Source: Alphaproteobacteria bacterium
GTDB taxonomy: Bacteria > Pseudomonadota > Alphaproteobacteria > UBA828
Length of the DNA stretch: 64,000 nt
Direction: 5' to 3'
Assembly: GCA_011523425.1 (NCBI GenBank)
Contig: WTGU01000087.1
Location: forward strand, 1 to 64,000
Of this stretch, positions 24,942 through 33,492 are shown one piece after another (positions within the stretch are counted from its first letter, which is position 1; the number at the start of each line of letters is the position of its first letter). Below the pieces are notes generated by a model. It did not search any database. It was not told the DNA's origin and saw nothing but the letters and a program-made list of their open reading frames with translations. Both the position numbers and the translations under genes were made by a program.

Positions 24942-25741
24942 TGAATACCAGCGCTGTCTGGCCGCGCCTTCGCGAAGAGTCTGAAGAAATTGTCGGTCGT
25001 CGCACGGGCCAGCGCGGCCTCGTCCAGGCCCTTCAGCTCGGCGAGTCGCGCGGCGGTGTGGCGCACATGGGCGGGCTCGTTGCGCCGGCCCCGGTGCGGC
25101 ACCGGCGCGAGGTAGGGCGCGTCGGTCTCCACCAGGAGCCGGTCGGCCGGCACGTCCCGGGCGACGGCCCGCACCTCGTCCGCGTTCTTGAAGGTGAGGA
25201 TGCCCGAAAACGAGATGGAGAGGCCGATCTCGAGCGCGGTCTCGGCGACCGCGCGGCCTGCGCTGAAGCAGTGGATGACGCCGGGGAAGGCCCCCTGCCC
25301 CGCTTCCTCGCGCAGGATTCGGCAGGTCTCCGCATCGGCGGAGCGCGTGTGCACGATGAGCGGCAGCCCGGTCTCCCGCGCAGCCGCGATATGGCAGCGG
25401 AAACTGGCTTCCTGCGCGGGCCTCGGGCTGTTGTCGTAATGAAAATCCAGCCCGGTCTCGCCGATCCCGATCACCTTGGGATGGGCGGCCATCCGGACCA
25501 GGTGCTCGGCGGTGATCGCCGGCTCCTCGGCGACGTGGTGCGGATGGATGCCGACCGAGCACCAGACCTGGGGGTGGGCCTCTGCCAGGCCGCGCACCGC
25601 ATCGAACCGCGTCACCCGCGTGCAGATGGTCTGCAGGGCGCCGACCCCGGCTTCGGCCGCGCGCGCGAGCACGCCGTCGATGTCGGCGGCGAAGTCGGGG
25701 AAGTCGAGATGGCAGTGGCTGTCGACCAGCATCCGTAGCAA
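24938..25741 (-). CDS. tatD: TatD/YcfH family metal-dependent deoxyribonuclease
   Basis: This 267-residue TIM-barrel metal hydrolase starts MLRMLVDSHCHLDF, where His9 and His11 are the first metal ligands. GIHPHH, GETGLDFHYD, VHTRSADAET and HCFSA are the other ligand-bearing blocks of the TatD family. Members are 3'-5' DNases acting in DNA repair and in turnover of oxidised ends. The start is most likely TTG at 25741, because GAGGGG lies five to six bases before it. The ATG three codons later is 14 bases from that site. It lies 9 bp after metG in the same operon. Confidence 0.92.
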   Translation of the reverse strand: MLRMLVDSHCHLDFPDFAADIDGVLARAAEAGVGALQTICTRVTRFDAVRGLAEAHPQVWCSVGIHPHHVAEEPAITAEHLVRMAAHPKVIGIGETGLDFHYDNSPRPAQEASFRCHIAAARETGLPLIVHTRSADAETCRILREEAGQGAFPGVIHCFSAGRAVAETALEIGLSISFSGILTFKNADEVRAVARDVPADRLLVETDAPYLAPVPHRGRRNEPAHVRHTAARLAELKGLDEAALARATTDNFFRLFAKARPDSAGIQ

Positions 25742-25750
25742 TATTTCCCC

Positions 25751-27310
25751 TCAGGTTTCCGCCGTATCCTCTTCGTATCGCGGGAAGATCGGTGCGGGCT
25801 TCGGGATCGGTGTTCCGGGCGCGAGTCGCCCCTCCGGCCCGAGTGCCGCGAGCGTGCGCGCCTCCGCCGGCACGCCGAGCTGATCGAGCATGCGCCCGCT
25901 CGAGGCCGGCATGAACGCGAGCGTCAGCACGGCGAGGTGCCGCAGCGTCTCGGCCACCACGTAGAGCACCGTCGCCATCCGTGCCGGGTCAGACTTGCGC
26001 AGCACCCAGGGCGCCTGCTCGTCGACGTAGCGGTTGGCCTGGCCGACCACCTCCCAGACGTGGATCAGGGCCCGATGAAAGGACTGCGCGCCGAGGTCCG
26101 CCCTCACCGTCTCCACCAGCCCCTCGGCGGCGCCGAGCAGGGCCTCGTCCGCCGCCTCGAAGGCGCCCGGCTCCGGCACGGCGGCGTCGCAGTTGCGGTG
26201 GATCATGGTCAACACCCGCTGCGCCAGGTTGCCGTAGTCGTTCGCCAGATCGTCGTTCATGCGGCCGACGATCGCCCGGTGCGAGAAGTCGCCGTCGCTG
26301 CCGAAGGGCAGCGCCCGCAGCAGGAAGTAGCGGACGGCGTCGAGCCCGTAGCGCGCCACGATCTGGTGTGGGTCGATCACGTTGCCGAGGGACTTCGACA
26401 TCTTCTCGCCCTCGTTCGTCCACCAGCCGTGGGCGAAGACGCGCGTGGGCGGCTCGACCCCGGCGGCCATCAGGAAGGCCGGCCAGTAGACCGCGTGGAA
26501 GCGCAGGATGTCCTTGCCCACCATGTGCAGATCGGCGGGCCAGTAGGTGCGCCAGGTCTCGCAGTCGGTGTCGGGGAAGCCGGCGCCGCTGATGTAGTTG
26601 GTCAGCGCGTCGAGCCACACGTACATGGTGTGGTCCGGATCGCCCGGCACGGGGATGCCCCATGTCAGGCTCGCGCGCGAGACGGAGAGGTCGTTCAGCC
26701 CGCTCGTGACGAAGCTGATGACCTCGTTGCGCCGGCTCTCCGGCGCGATCGCATCCGGGTTCTTTTCGTAGAACTCGAGCAGCGGCTCCTGCCAGGCGGA
26801 GAGGCGGAAGAAGTAGCTCGGCTCCTCGACCCATTCGACCGGCGAGCCGTCGCCCGCCGTCACCTTGCTGCCGTCGGCCGCCGTCGTGACCTCCGAATCG
26901 GCGTAGAACGCCTCCTCCCGCACCGAGTACCAGCCGGCGTACTTGCCGAGATAGATGTGGCCGTTGGCCGCGATGCGGCGCCACAGCTCCTCGCAGGAGC
27001 GCGTGTGACGATCCTCGGTGGTGCGGATGAAGTCGTCGTTGCTGTAGCCCATCACGTCGCCGAGGGCGCGGAATCGTTCCGAGACCCCGTCGACGAACGC
27101 CTGCGGCTCCATGCCGGCGGCCGAGGCCGACTTTTGCACCTTCTGGCCGTGCTCGTCGGTGCCCGTGAGGAACAGCACGTCGCGGCCGTCGAGCCGCATG
27201 AAGCGGGCCAGCACGTCGCAGGCGAGCGAGGTGTAGGCATGCCCGATATGGGGCGAATCGTTCACGTAGTAGATCGGGGTGCTCAGGTAGTACGCCGCTC
27301 GGGGCGCCAT
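25751..27310 (-). CDS. metG: Methionyl-tRNA synthetase
   Basis: This 519-residue class I aminoacyl-tRNA synthetase charges tRNA-Met. The nucleotide motif PHIGHAY (HIGH at 21-24) and KMSKS (303-307) are intact. FVTSGLNDLSVSR, YVWLDALTNYI and AHGWWTNEGEKMSKS are family blocks. The connective domain (GWYSVREEAFY) lacks the Cys knuckle, and there is no C-terminal tRNA-binding domain, as in the shorter alphaproteobacterial form. It sits 19 bp after holB and 9 bp before tatD. The only methionyl-tRNA synthetase seen in the window, it is presumably essential. Confidence 0.96.
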   Translation of the reverse strand: MAPRAAYYLSTPIYYVNDSPHIGHAYTSLACDVLARFMRLDGRDVLFLTGTDEHGQKVQKSASAAGMEPQAFVDGVSERFRALGDVMGYSNDDFIRTTEDRHTRSCEELWRRIAANGHIYLGKYAGWYSVREEAFYADSEVTTAADGSKVTAGDGSPVEWVEEPSYFFRLSAWQEPLLEFYEKNPDAIAPESRRNEVISFVTSGLNDLSVSRASLTWGIPVPGDPDHTMYVWLDALTNYISGAGFPDTDCETWRTYWPADLHMVGKDILRFHAVYWPAFLMAAGVEPPTRVFAHGWWTNEGEKMSKSLGNVIDPHQIVARYGLDAVRYFLLRALPFGSDGDFSHRAIVGRMNDDLANDYGNLAQRVLTMIHRNCDAAVPEPGAFEAADEALLGAAEGLVETVRADLGAQSFHRALIHVWEVVGQANRYVDEQAPWVLRKSDPARMATVLYVVAETLRHLAVLTLAFMPASSGRMLDQLGVPAEARTLAALGPEGRLAPGTPIPKPAPIFPRYEEDTAET

Positions 27311-27329
27311 GGGCTCGCCTCCCTGCCGC

Positions 27330-28412
27330 TCAGGCCCGCGCCCGCGCGGCCTCCTGCAGCGTCGTAAAGGCGCCGATCAGGACCTGCCTGGGCTCGAGAT
27401 TGAGCCCGTCCGCGTCGGCGAACGAGCGGCGCAGGTTTTCCCACACGCCGACCCAGCGATCAAGCGCCGCTCCGTCCAGCATGGCCGCGCTCGCCCTCTC
27501 GCCGGGCACCACCTCGGCCATCGTGCCGAGCTCGCCCCGTGCCGCGGCGCGAATCGAGCGGCCGAGCCACCAGAGGATCAGCTCGGCGAGCGTGCGCAGG
27601 CGATCCACCCCGTCCCGTCCCGCGAGCCCGTCGGCAAGCTGGTGCAGCGGTTTGGCGTCGAGCGCGGGAAGCGTGCCGACGAGCCCGATCACGCGCCGGT
27701 AGAGAGCAGCCCCGCCCTGCTCCGCCAGTGCCGCGGCGCGCCCCGGACTACCTTCGGCGAGCAGCCCCAGCACGCGGCGCTCGTCAGCCGCAAGGCCGGG
27801 CATCGCCTCCGCGAGCAGCCCCTCCAGCGCCGGCGCCGGCAGCGGCGCCAGGGTGAGGACGCGGCAGCGTGAGCGCAGCGTCGCCGGCAGGCGGCTCGGC
27901 GCGTGACTCACGAGGAGGAAGAGCACCCGGCCGGGCGGCTCCTCCAGGCGCTTGAGGAGCGCGTTGGCGGCGTTGCGGTTCATCTCCTCCGCCGCATCGA
28001 CCACCACGACCCGCCAGCCCCCCTCGCCTGCGGTGAGCGAGAGAAAGGCGTTGGCCGCGCGCACGTCGTCGACCACGATCTCGGCGCGCAGCCGGCCGCG
28101 CTCGCCCAGTCCGCGCTCGATGACGGCGAGATCGCTGTGGCCGCCGGCCGCGACCCGCCGGAAGACGGGATGGTCGGGCGGCATCGCCAGGTCGTCGGCG
28201 CCGCCCTCGCCGCCGCTCAGCGCAAAGCGGGCGAAGCGGTACGCCAGCGTCGCCTTGCCGATACCGCGCGGACCCGCGATCAGCCAGGCGTGGGCAAGCC
28301 GTCCGCTTCGCCACGCCGCGGTGAGGGTGGCGGCGGCGGCCTCGTGGCCGACCAGGTGCGGGTTCTCGCGCGGCGGCGGCCAGGCGAAGGCGGGGGGCTC
28401 GCTCTCAGCCAT
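27330..28412 (-). CDS. holB: DNA polymerase III subunit delta'
   Basis: This 360-residue clamp-loader subunit has a Walker-A-like stretch GPRGIGKA (47-54) in which Ala replaces the usual Ser/Thr, as expected for the non-hydrolysing delta' subunit. VVDAAEEMNRNAANALLKRLEEPP is the region corresponding to Walker B/SRC, and APSRLPATLRSRCRVL carries the SRC motif. It acts in the clamp-loader complex at the replication fork. The ATG at 28412 overlaps the tmk stop by 8 bp, so translation is coupled. The longer open frame upstream is antisense or frame-shifted tmk and was not used. Confidence 0.93.
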   Translation of the reverse strand: MAESEPPAFAWPPPRENPHLVGHEAAAATLTAAWRSGRLAHAWLIAGPRGIGKATLAYRFARFALSGGEGGADDLAMPPDHPVFRRVAAGGHSDLAVIERGLGERGRLRAEIVVDDVRAANAFLSLTAGEGGWRVVVVDAAEEMNRNAANALLKRLEEPPGRVLFLLVSHAPSRLPATLRSRCRVLTLAPLPAPALEGLLAEAMPGLAADERRVLGLLAEGSPGRAAALAEQGGAALYRRVIGLVGTLPALDAKPLHQLADGLAGRDGVDRLRTLAELILWWLGRSIRAAARGELGTMAEVVPGERASAAMLDGAALDRWVGVWENLRRSFADADGLNLEPRQVLIGAFTTLQEAARARA

Positions 28413-29043
28413 CGGAGGGAACCGGGAGGCGTGCCGCCACGACCGCGAAGATCGCCCGGCCGACCGTCTCCGGGTCTGCTGCTGCATCCACCACCGCGAA
28501 GCGCTCCGGCTCGGCCTGGGCGCGGGCGAGAAAGCCCTCCCGCACGCGCTCGTGAAAGTCCGCCCCCATGCGCTCGTAGCGATTGGAGCCTGCGCGCGCG
28601 CCGGCCCGCCCGAGCCCCTCCGCCGCCGCAATGTCCAGCACGATCGTCAGGTCGGGCGCGAATCCGTCTAGGGAGAGCTGGCTGAGACGCTCCATGACGG
28701 CGAGGTCGGCGCCCTGGCCGTGGCCCTGGTAGACCATCATCGAATCGACGAAGCGGTCCGAGACGACCCAGAGGCCCCGCGCGAGCGCCGGCTCGATGGT
28801 GTGCTGCAGGTGATCGCGCCGCGCCGCCGCGTGCAGCATCGCCTCGGCGAGCGGGTCCCAGCGCTCGGCCGGGCCCGAGACCAGGAGCTTGCGGATCTCC
28901 TCGGCCCCGGGCGAGCCGCCGGGCTCGCGGGTGGCGAGCGTGCCCACACCGTGCGCCTCGAGTGCCGCGCAGAGGCCGGCGGTCTGTACGGTCTTGCCGG
29001 CGCCCTCGCCGCCCTCCAGCGTGATGAAGCATCCGCGCGTCAT
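28405..29043 (-). CDS. tmk: Thymidylate kinase
   Basis: This 212-residue kinase converts dTMP to dTDP. The P-loop is GGEGAGKT (11-18), followed by TREPGGSPGAEEIRKLL, which binds the nucleotide base and phosphate. DRF (96-98) and the lid segment NRYERMG with nearby Arg residues are also present. It starts at the ATG at 29043, giving FITLEGGEGAGKT at the normal distance. The frame remains open upstream into dacC antisense sequence, which was discarded. It is coupled to holB and follows dacC by 35 bp. Confidence 0.95.
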   Translation of the reverse strand: MTRGCFITLEGGEGAGKTVQTAGLCAALEAHGVGTLATREPGGSPGAEEIRKLLVSGPAERWDPLAEAMLHAAARRDHLQHTIEPALARGLWVVSDRFVDSMMVYQGHGQGADLAVMERLSQLSLDGFAPDLTIVLDIAAAEGLGRAGARAGSNRYERMGADFHERVREGFLARAQAEPERFAVVDAAADPETVGRAIFAVVAARLPVPSDG

Positions 29044-29078
29044 GCGGCGTAGGCCGTGACCATGGCGGGAAGTCCGGG

Positions 29079-30251
29079 CTACCCGCCCCGGCCCCAGATC
29101 AATGCGTCGATCGCGGCACCGATTCGCCCGAAGCCCGAGAGGCTGTCCACCGTGGCACCCGCCAGCAGCGGCCACTCGCGCGTCTCCACCTCCGGCGCAC
29201 TCACCACCAGCCTGGCCACCGGCGCGCCGCTCTCGACCGGGGCCGCGATGGGGCTGTCGGCCACGATCTTCACCTCCATGTGCTTGCGGGACGAGCGCGG
29301 CATCATCACCATGACGTCGCGATCCACCACCAGCGGCACCGCGTCTTCCTCGCCGAGCCAAACCTCGAACTCGTCGACCACCTCGCCGGCTCGGAACAGG
29401 ACGTAGGTCTTGAACGCCCGGAAACCGTAGTTCAGCAATCGCTCGGACTCCCGGGCGCGGACGTTGACGCCGTCGAGGCCGTTCACCACCAGCACCAGGC
29501 GCTGCTCGCCACGTTTCGCCGATGCCGCGAGACCGTGGCCGGAAACGCTGGTGTAGCCCGTCTTCAGGCCGTCGGCACCGTCGTAGCGGTAGAGCAGCGG
29601 GTTGCGGTTGCCCTGGCGGATACCGTTGTAGGTGTAGGTCTTCTCCGCGAACATCGGATAGTACTCGGGGAAGTCCGCGATGATCCGCCGCGACAGCTCG
29701 GCGACATCGCTTGCCGTGGTCACGTGGTCCGGGTCCGGCCAGCCGGTGGCGTTGGTGAAGTGGCTGTCGTCGAGACCGATCTCCGCCGCCTTGTCGTTCA
29801 TCATGTCGGCGAACGCGCTCTCCGACCCGGCAATGCCTTCGGCCAGCACGATGCTGGCATCGTTGCCCGATTGCACGATGATCCCGCGCAGCAGCTCGCC
29901 GACCGTCACCCTGGAATCGACTTCGAGAAACATCCGCGATCCCTTCATCCGCCAGGCCTTCGGGCTGACCGTGAAGGTGTCCTCCATGGCGAGGCGACCC
30001 TCCGCCAGATGCTCGAAAGCGATGTAGAGCGTCATGATCTTGCTCATGGACGCCGGATACATCGGCTCGTCCGCATTCTTTGCGGCGAGCGTCATGCCGG
30101 TCGCGGCATCGACCAGGACGAACTGCTTTGCGCTGGTTTCGATCGCGGCGGACGGGCGAGGGTGCGAGACGGCGACGAGCGCGCCGAGCCCCAGGGCGCA
30201 GCAGAGAGCGCCGAGCCAGGGATGGCGGCTCATTCCACGACGGTCGGCCAT
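29079..30251 (-). CDS. dacC: D-alanyl-D-alanine carboxypeptidase (PBP5/6-type, peptidase S11)
   Basis: This 390-residue periplasmic enzyme trims the terminal D-Ala of peptidoglycan pentapeptides. The three active-site motifs are SMSK (68-71), SGN (128-130) and KTG (230-232). A signal peptide (GALCCALGLGALVAVSH) precedes IETSAKQFVLVDA. The C-terminal part (EDAVPLVVDRDVMVMMPR to the end) is the usual PBP5 C-terminal domain. The final residues (GRIGAAIDALIWGRGG) may be a membrane amphipath. The ATG at 30251 has AGGAG about 11 bases upstream, and an ATG six codons later is the alternative. It follows rlpA by 85 bp. Confidence 0.93.
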   Translation of the reverse strand: MADRRGMSRHPWLGALCCALGLGALVAVSHPRPSAAIETSAKQFVLVDAATGMTLAAKNADEPMYPASMSKIMTLYIAFEHLAEGRLAMEDTFTVSPKAWRMKGSRMFLEVDSRVTVGELLRGIIVQSGNDASIVLAEGIAGSESAFADMMNDKAAEIGLDDSHFTNATGWPDPDHVTTASDVAELSRRIIADFPEYYPMFAEKTYTYNGIRQGNRNPLLYRYDGADGLKTGYTSVSGHGLAASAKRGEQRLVLVVNGLDGVNVRARESERLLNYGFRAFKTYVLFRAGEVVDEFEVWLGEEDAVPLVVDRDVMVMMPRSSRKHMEVKIVADSPIAAPVESGAPVARLVVSAPEVETREWPLLAGATVDSLSGFGRIGAAIDALIWGRGG

Positions 30252-30336
30252 CGTGTATCGGCTCCTCGGTCCGGGAACATGGCGACCACCAAGATGTACA
30301 CCCTCGCCATGGGCCGGGCCAAGCGCCACAGGGTCG

Positions 30337-31308
30337 TCAGCGGTATTTCGCGGCGACGATCTGCGAGCCGGTGACGCCGGCACGGGCCAGCCGCGCCACG
30401 ATGGAGGCGGCCTCGTCGTCGGAATCGACCGGGCCGATGCGGACCGCGTATACCAGCCGGCCGCCGCGCCGTTCCGGCTCGACCGCGACGCTGCCGAAGG
30501 AGCGCACCCGGGCGCCCAGGCGCTGGGCCGCATCGTGTCCTTCGAGCACGGCGGCCTCGATCAGGAATGCCTGCGAGGATGCATCGCCGCCGGCCCCGAT
30601 CCGGGCCCGGGGAGGGCGCGGCGCCGGCTCCGCCGTCCGCACGGGCTTGACTTGCGGCACGGGCTCCACCCGGGCTGCGGCCGCGAGCTCGTCGCGGCGG
30701 TTGCGAGGCTTGAAGACGACGGGCGGCGCGTCGGCTGTGGCGACGCGAACCGGACGATCCGCAGGAGCCGGCGGCGCATCGGGCAGCGGGTCGTCGAGCC
30801 CCAGATACTCGACCCGGACCCGCGCCAGCCCCTCGCGATGGAAGCCGAGAAGTTGCGCCGCGCGGCGCGACAGGTCGATCAGGCGGTCGTCGATGAAGGG
30901 GCCGCGATCGTTCACCCGTACGTCCAGCTGGCGCCCGTTCTCGAGGTTGGTCACGCGGACCCGGCTCGGCAACGGCAGCGTGGGGTGGGCGGCGCTCACC
31001 GCGTTCATGTCGAAGCGCTCGCCGTTCGCCGTCGGCCGGCCGTGGAAGCCCGGTCCGTACCACGAGGCGATGCCGGTGCGGTCGTAGCTGGGATCGTAGC
31101 TCGGATAGTACCAGTTGCCGCTGATCGCGTAGGGCGCGCCCAACTTGTAGTGGGACTGGGCGCCACGGGGGAGCGGCCGGGTCTCCGGGACGACGGCGGC
31201 GGTCCTCATCGTCTTGGCGACATGGGACGCGAGCTGCACGCTTTCGCACCCGGCGAGCGCAAGCAGGCAGAGGGCGAACGACGCGAGGAGAAGGCGGTGC
31301 AGTCTCAT
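30337..31308 (-). CDS. rlpA: Septal-ring RlpA-family lipoprotein with SPOR domain
   Basis: This 323-residue outer-membrane lipoprotein has lipobox LAGC (Cys21). A double-psi beta-barrel domain lies at about 75-165 (ASWYGPGFHGRPTANGERFDM, RVNDRGPF, IDLSRRAA). A Pro-rich linker follows, then a C-terminal SPOR domain (about 245-323) that binds denuded septal glycan. RlpA proteins cleave such strands in some bacteria. It sits between mltB (19 bp upstream) and dacC. Three wall-remodelling genes therefore lead into tmk-holB-metG in one tight operon. Confidence 0.92.
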   Translation of the reverse strand: MRLHRLLLASFALCLLALAGCESVQLASHVAKTMRTAAVVPETRPLPRGAQSHYKLGAPYAISGNWYYPSYDPSYDRTGIASWYGPGFHGRPTANGERFDMNAVSAAHPTLPLPSRVRVTNLENGRQLDVRVNDRGPFIDDRLIDLSRRAAQLLGFHREGLARVRVEYLGLDDPLPDAPPAPADRPVRVATADAPPVVFKPRNRRDELAAAARVEPVPQVKPVRTAEPAPRPPRARIGAGGDASSQAFLIEAAVLEGHDAAQRLGARVRSFGSVAVEPERRGGRLVYAVRIGPVDSDDEAASIVARLARAGVTGSQIVAAKYR

Positions 31309-31327
31309 CGGCCTGGCCGGCCGGCGC

Positions 31328-32341
31328 TCACCGCCCCCCGATTCTGTCGGCCAGCGTGCCGACAGCGGTCGCGAAATAGAAGGAGCGGTTCCACCGCATG
31401 ATCGTCCGGTAGTTGCCGTAGACGAGGTATGCCGGCCCCTCCTCCCCGCCGGGCAGGACCACGGAGCCGCTGATCGCCACCTGCGGCAGATCGCTCCCGT
31501 CGGCCCGCCGCAGGCCGAGCGCGCGCCAGTCGTCCAGCGACTTGCTCACTTCGAGCCCGACCAGCGCGGGGTCGAATCCCTCCGGCAGCCGCACGGCACG
31601 CCCCCAGGTTTCGCCGGTGCGCCATCCGGCCTGCACGAGATAGTTGGCGGCGGACGCGAACACGTCGCCCTGGGTGCCCCAGATGTCGCGTCGGCCGTCG
31701 CCGTCGTAGTCCACGGCGTAGCGCACGAAGCTCGACGGCATGAACTGGCTCTGCCCCATGGCGCCCGCCCAGCTCCCCACCATCGCCTCGGGCGCGATGT
31801 GGCCGTCCTCCAGGATGCGGAGCGCATGCATCAGCTCCTGGCGGAAATAGTCGCTGCGCCGTCCGTCATGGGCGAGCGTCGCCAGCGCGCCGATCACCGG
31901 GAACCCGCCCAGATAGCGGCCGTAGCTCGTCTCGATGCCCCATAGTGCGACGATGAAGCGGGGCGGCACGCCGAACTTCCGCCCGATCGGCTCCAGCAGG
32001 TCGCGATGGGCGGCGAGAAGCTCCCGCCCCTGCGCCACGCGCGACTCCGGGACCACGCGCTCCATGTACTCGGCGAAGGTGATGGTGGTCTCGGGCTGGT
32101 GGCGGTCCAGCTCGATGATGCGCGGAATCGGCTCGATACCTTCGAACGCCCGATCGAAGGTGGCCGCGCTGATGCCGAGTTCCAGCGCCTCGCTGCGCAC
32201 GCCCTCGCGCCACTGGGCGAAGCTCTCGACGTCGACCTCCTGCGCCGCCCCGCCGCCGCCGACCAGAAGTGCCGCGACGAGCGCCGCGCCGGCGGCCACA
32301 CGCAGGGAATTCAGCCCGAATCGCGACTCGCGCCGTTTCAT
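31328..32341 (-). CDS. Lytic murein transglycosylase, MltB family
   Basis: This 337-residue protein cleaves MurNAc-GlcNAc bonds with release of anhydro-muropeptides. It has a Sec signal ending near GAAQE and no lipobox, so it is likely periplasmic. FAQWREGVRSEAL and YMERVVPESRV open the SLT domain. The catalytic Glu137 is in ALWGIETSYGRY, and WAGAMGQSQFMPSSF and DGDGRRDIWGTQGDVFASAANYL follow. The C-terminal peptidoglycan-binding domain of some homologues is absent. The ATG at 32341 is the first in frame before the signal peptide, and the gene leads the wall and nucleotide operon. Confidence 0.93.
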   Translation of the reverse strand: MKRRESRFGLNSLRVAAGAALVAALLVGGGGAAQEVDVESFAQWREGVRSEALELGISAATFDRAFEGIEPIPRIIELDRHQPETTITFAEYMERVVPESRVAQGRELLAAHRDLLEPIGRKFGVPPRFIVALWGIETSYGRYLGGFPVIGALATLAHDGRRSDYFRQELMHALRILEDGHIAPEAMVGSWAGAMGQSQFMPSSFVRYAVDYDGDGRRDIWGTQGDVFASAANYLVQAGWRTGETWGRAVRLPEGFDPALVGLEVSKSLDDWRALGLRRADGSDLPQVAISGSVVLPGGEEGPAYLVYGNYRTIMRWNRSFYFATAVGTLADRIGGR

Positions 32342-32437
32342 GGCGGCCCCCTATGCCACGCGCGGCGCCCGCGCGCCAAGCCCCGTCTTCCCTGCGGCGG
32401 CGTGCGTGCGGGCGTGGGACCGGCTGCGGCGCGCGGC

Positions 32438-33412
32438 TCAGGCGCTTCGGTCGAGCGCCTCGGGATTGACGACGACGGACCGGTCCAGCCGGCCGTCCAG
32501 CGCGTCGAGCACGTTCTGCGCGCACCGGGTCGCCATGCGGATGAAGGCGCCGCGCGAGGAGCCCCCCATGTGCGGCATCAGCACCGTTGCCGGGTGGCTC
32601 AGCAGCGGATCGTCCGGGCGCGGCGGCTCCTCGTCGAAGACGTCGAGGCCCGCGCCGGCCAGACGGCCCGATTCGAGCGCCGCATGGAGCGCCACGCCGT
32701 CGACGATCGGTCCCCGGGCGGCGTTCACGAGGATCGCGCCCGGCTTCATCCGCTCCAGCGCCGCCCGGTCGATCAGGTGGCGGGTCTCGTCGTTGAGCGG
32801 CACGTGCACGCTCACGTAGTCCGCGCGCGGCAGCGCCTCGGCGAGGTCGGCGACCGGCACGCAGCCGGCGTCGATGATGTTCATCTGCGGAATGTACGGA
32901 TCGCAGCACTCGACGCGCATGTCGAAGGCCAGGCAGCGCGCCGCGACACGCCGCCCGATGCGCCCGAAGCCGACGATCAGCACGGTCTTCCCGTAGAGCT
33001 CGAGATGATCGGCGGCCTCGCGCACGAGGAAGTCGCCGCGCCTGACCGCCTCGTCGTAGTGGCGGGCTCGCTTCGCAGCCGCCAGCATGAAGTAGAGGGT
33101 GAGCTCGGCGACGGTGACGGCGTTGGCGTCGCCCACGGTTGCGACCGGAATCCCGCGCGCGGTCGCCGCCGCCATGTCGATGTTGTCGCAGCCGACGCCG
33201 TGACGCGCGACCACCTTGAGCCGTGTCGCGGCCTCCAGAATCCCGGCGCGGAGCGGCAGGTAGCGCAGGATGAGGCCGTCGGCATCGGCGATCTCGCGGC
33301 GCAACGTGGCCTCGTCGTCCCGCTCGACCGCCAGGACGGCGAGGTCGCTGCGCTCCGCCAGCAGATCGGTGCCGGCATCGTCGATCGCGTCGTGTATGAT
33401 CACCTTCGGCAT
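32438..33412 (-). CDS. D-isomer-specific 2-hydroxyacid dehydrogenase (SerA-like)
   Basis: This 324-residue NAD(P)-dependent oxidoreductase is full length. The dinucleotide motif is GFGRIG (148-153), followed by DPY (171-173). The catalytic Arg233 is in NAARGP, Glu262 in DVFDEEPP and His281 in MPHMGG. The fold is that of phosphoglycerate, glyoxylate and hydroxypyruvate reductases. It lacks the C-terminal ACT domain of SerA, so a catabolic hydroxyacid reaction is likely. It is divergent from a class III aminotransferase across 80 bp. That pair could link an amino acid, its 2-oxoacid and a hydroxyacid, which is inference. Confidence 0.9.
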   Translation of the reverse strand: MPKVIIHDAIDDAGTDLLAERSDLAVLAVERDDEATLRREIADADGLILRYLPLRAGILEAATRLKVVARHGVGCDNIDMAAATARGIPVATVGDANAVTVAELTLYFMLAAAKRARHYDEAVRRGDFLVREAADHLELYGKTVLIVGFGRIGRRVAARCLAFDMRVECCDPYIPQMNIIDAGCVPVADLAEALPRADYVSVHVPLNDETRHLIDRAALERMKPGAILVNAARGPIVDGVALHAALESGRLAGAGLDVFDEEPPRPDDPLLSHPATVLMPHMGGSSRGAFIRMATRCAQNVLDALDGRLDRSVVVNPEALDRSA

Positions 33413-33492
33413 GGTCGCTCCGCGGTTCGCGCTCGCGCGCGGCGTCGGGCAGGGCCGGCCACCACCGACGGAACGGTTCGAGGTCCCGAGCG

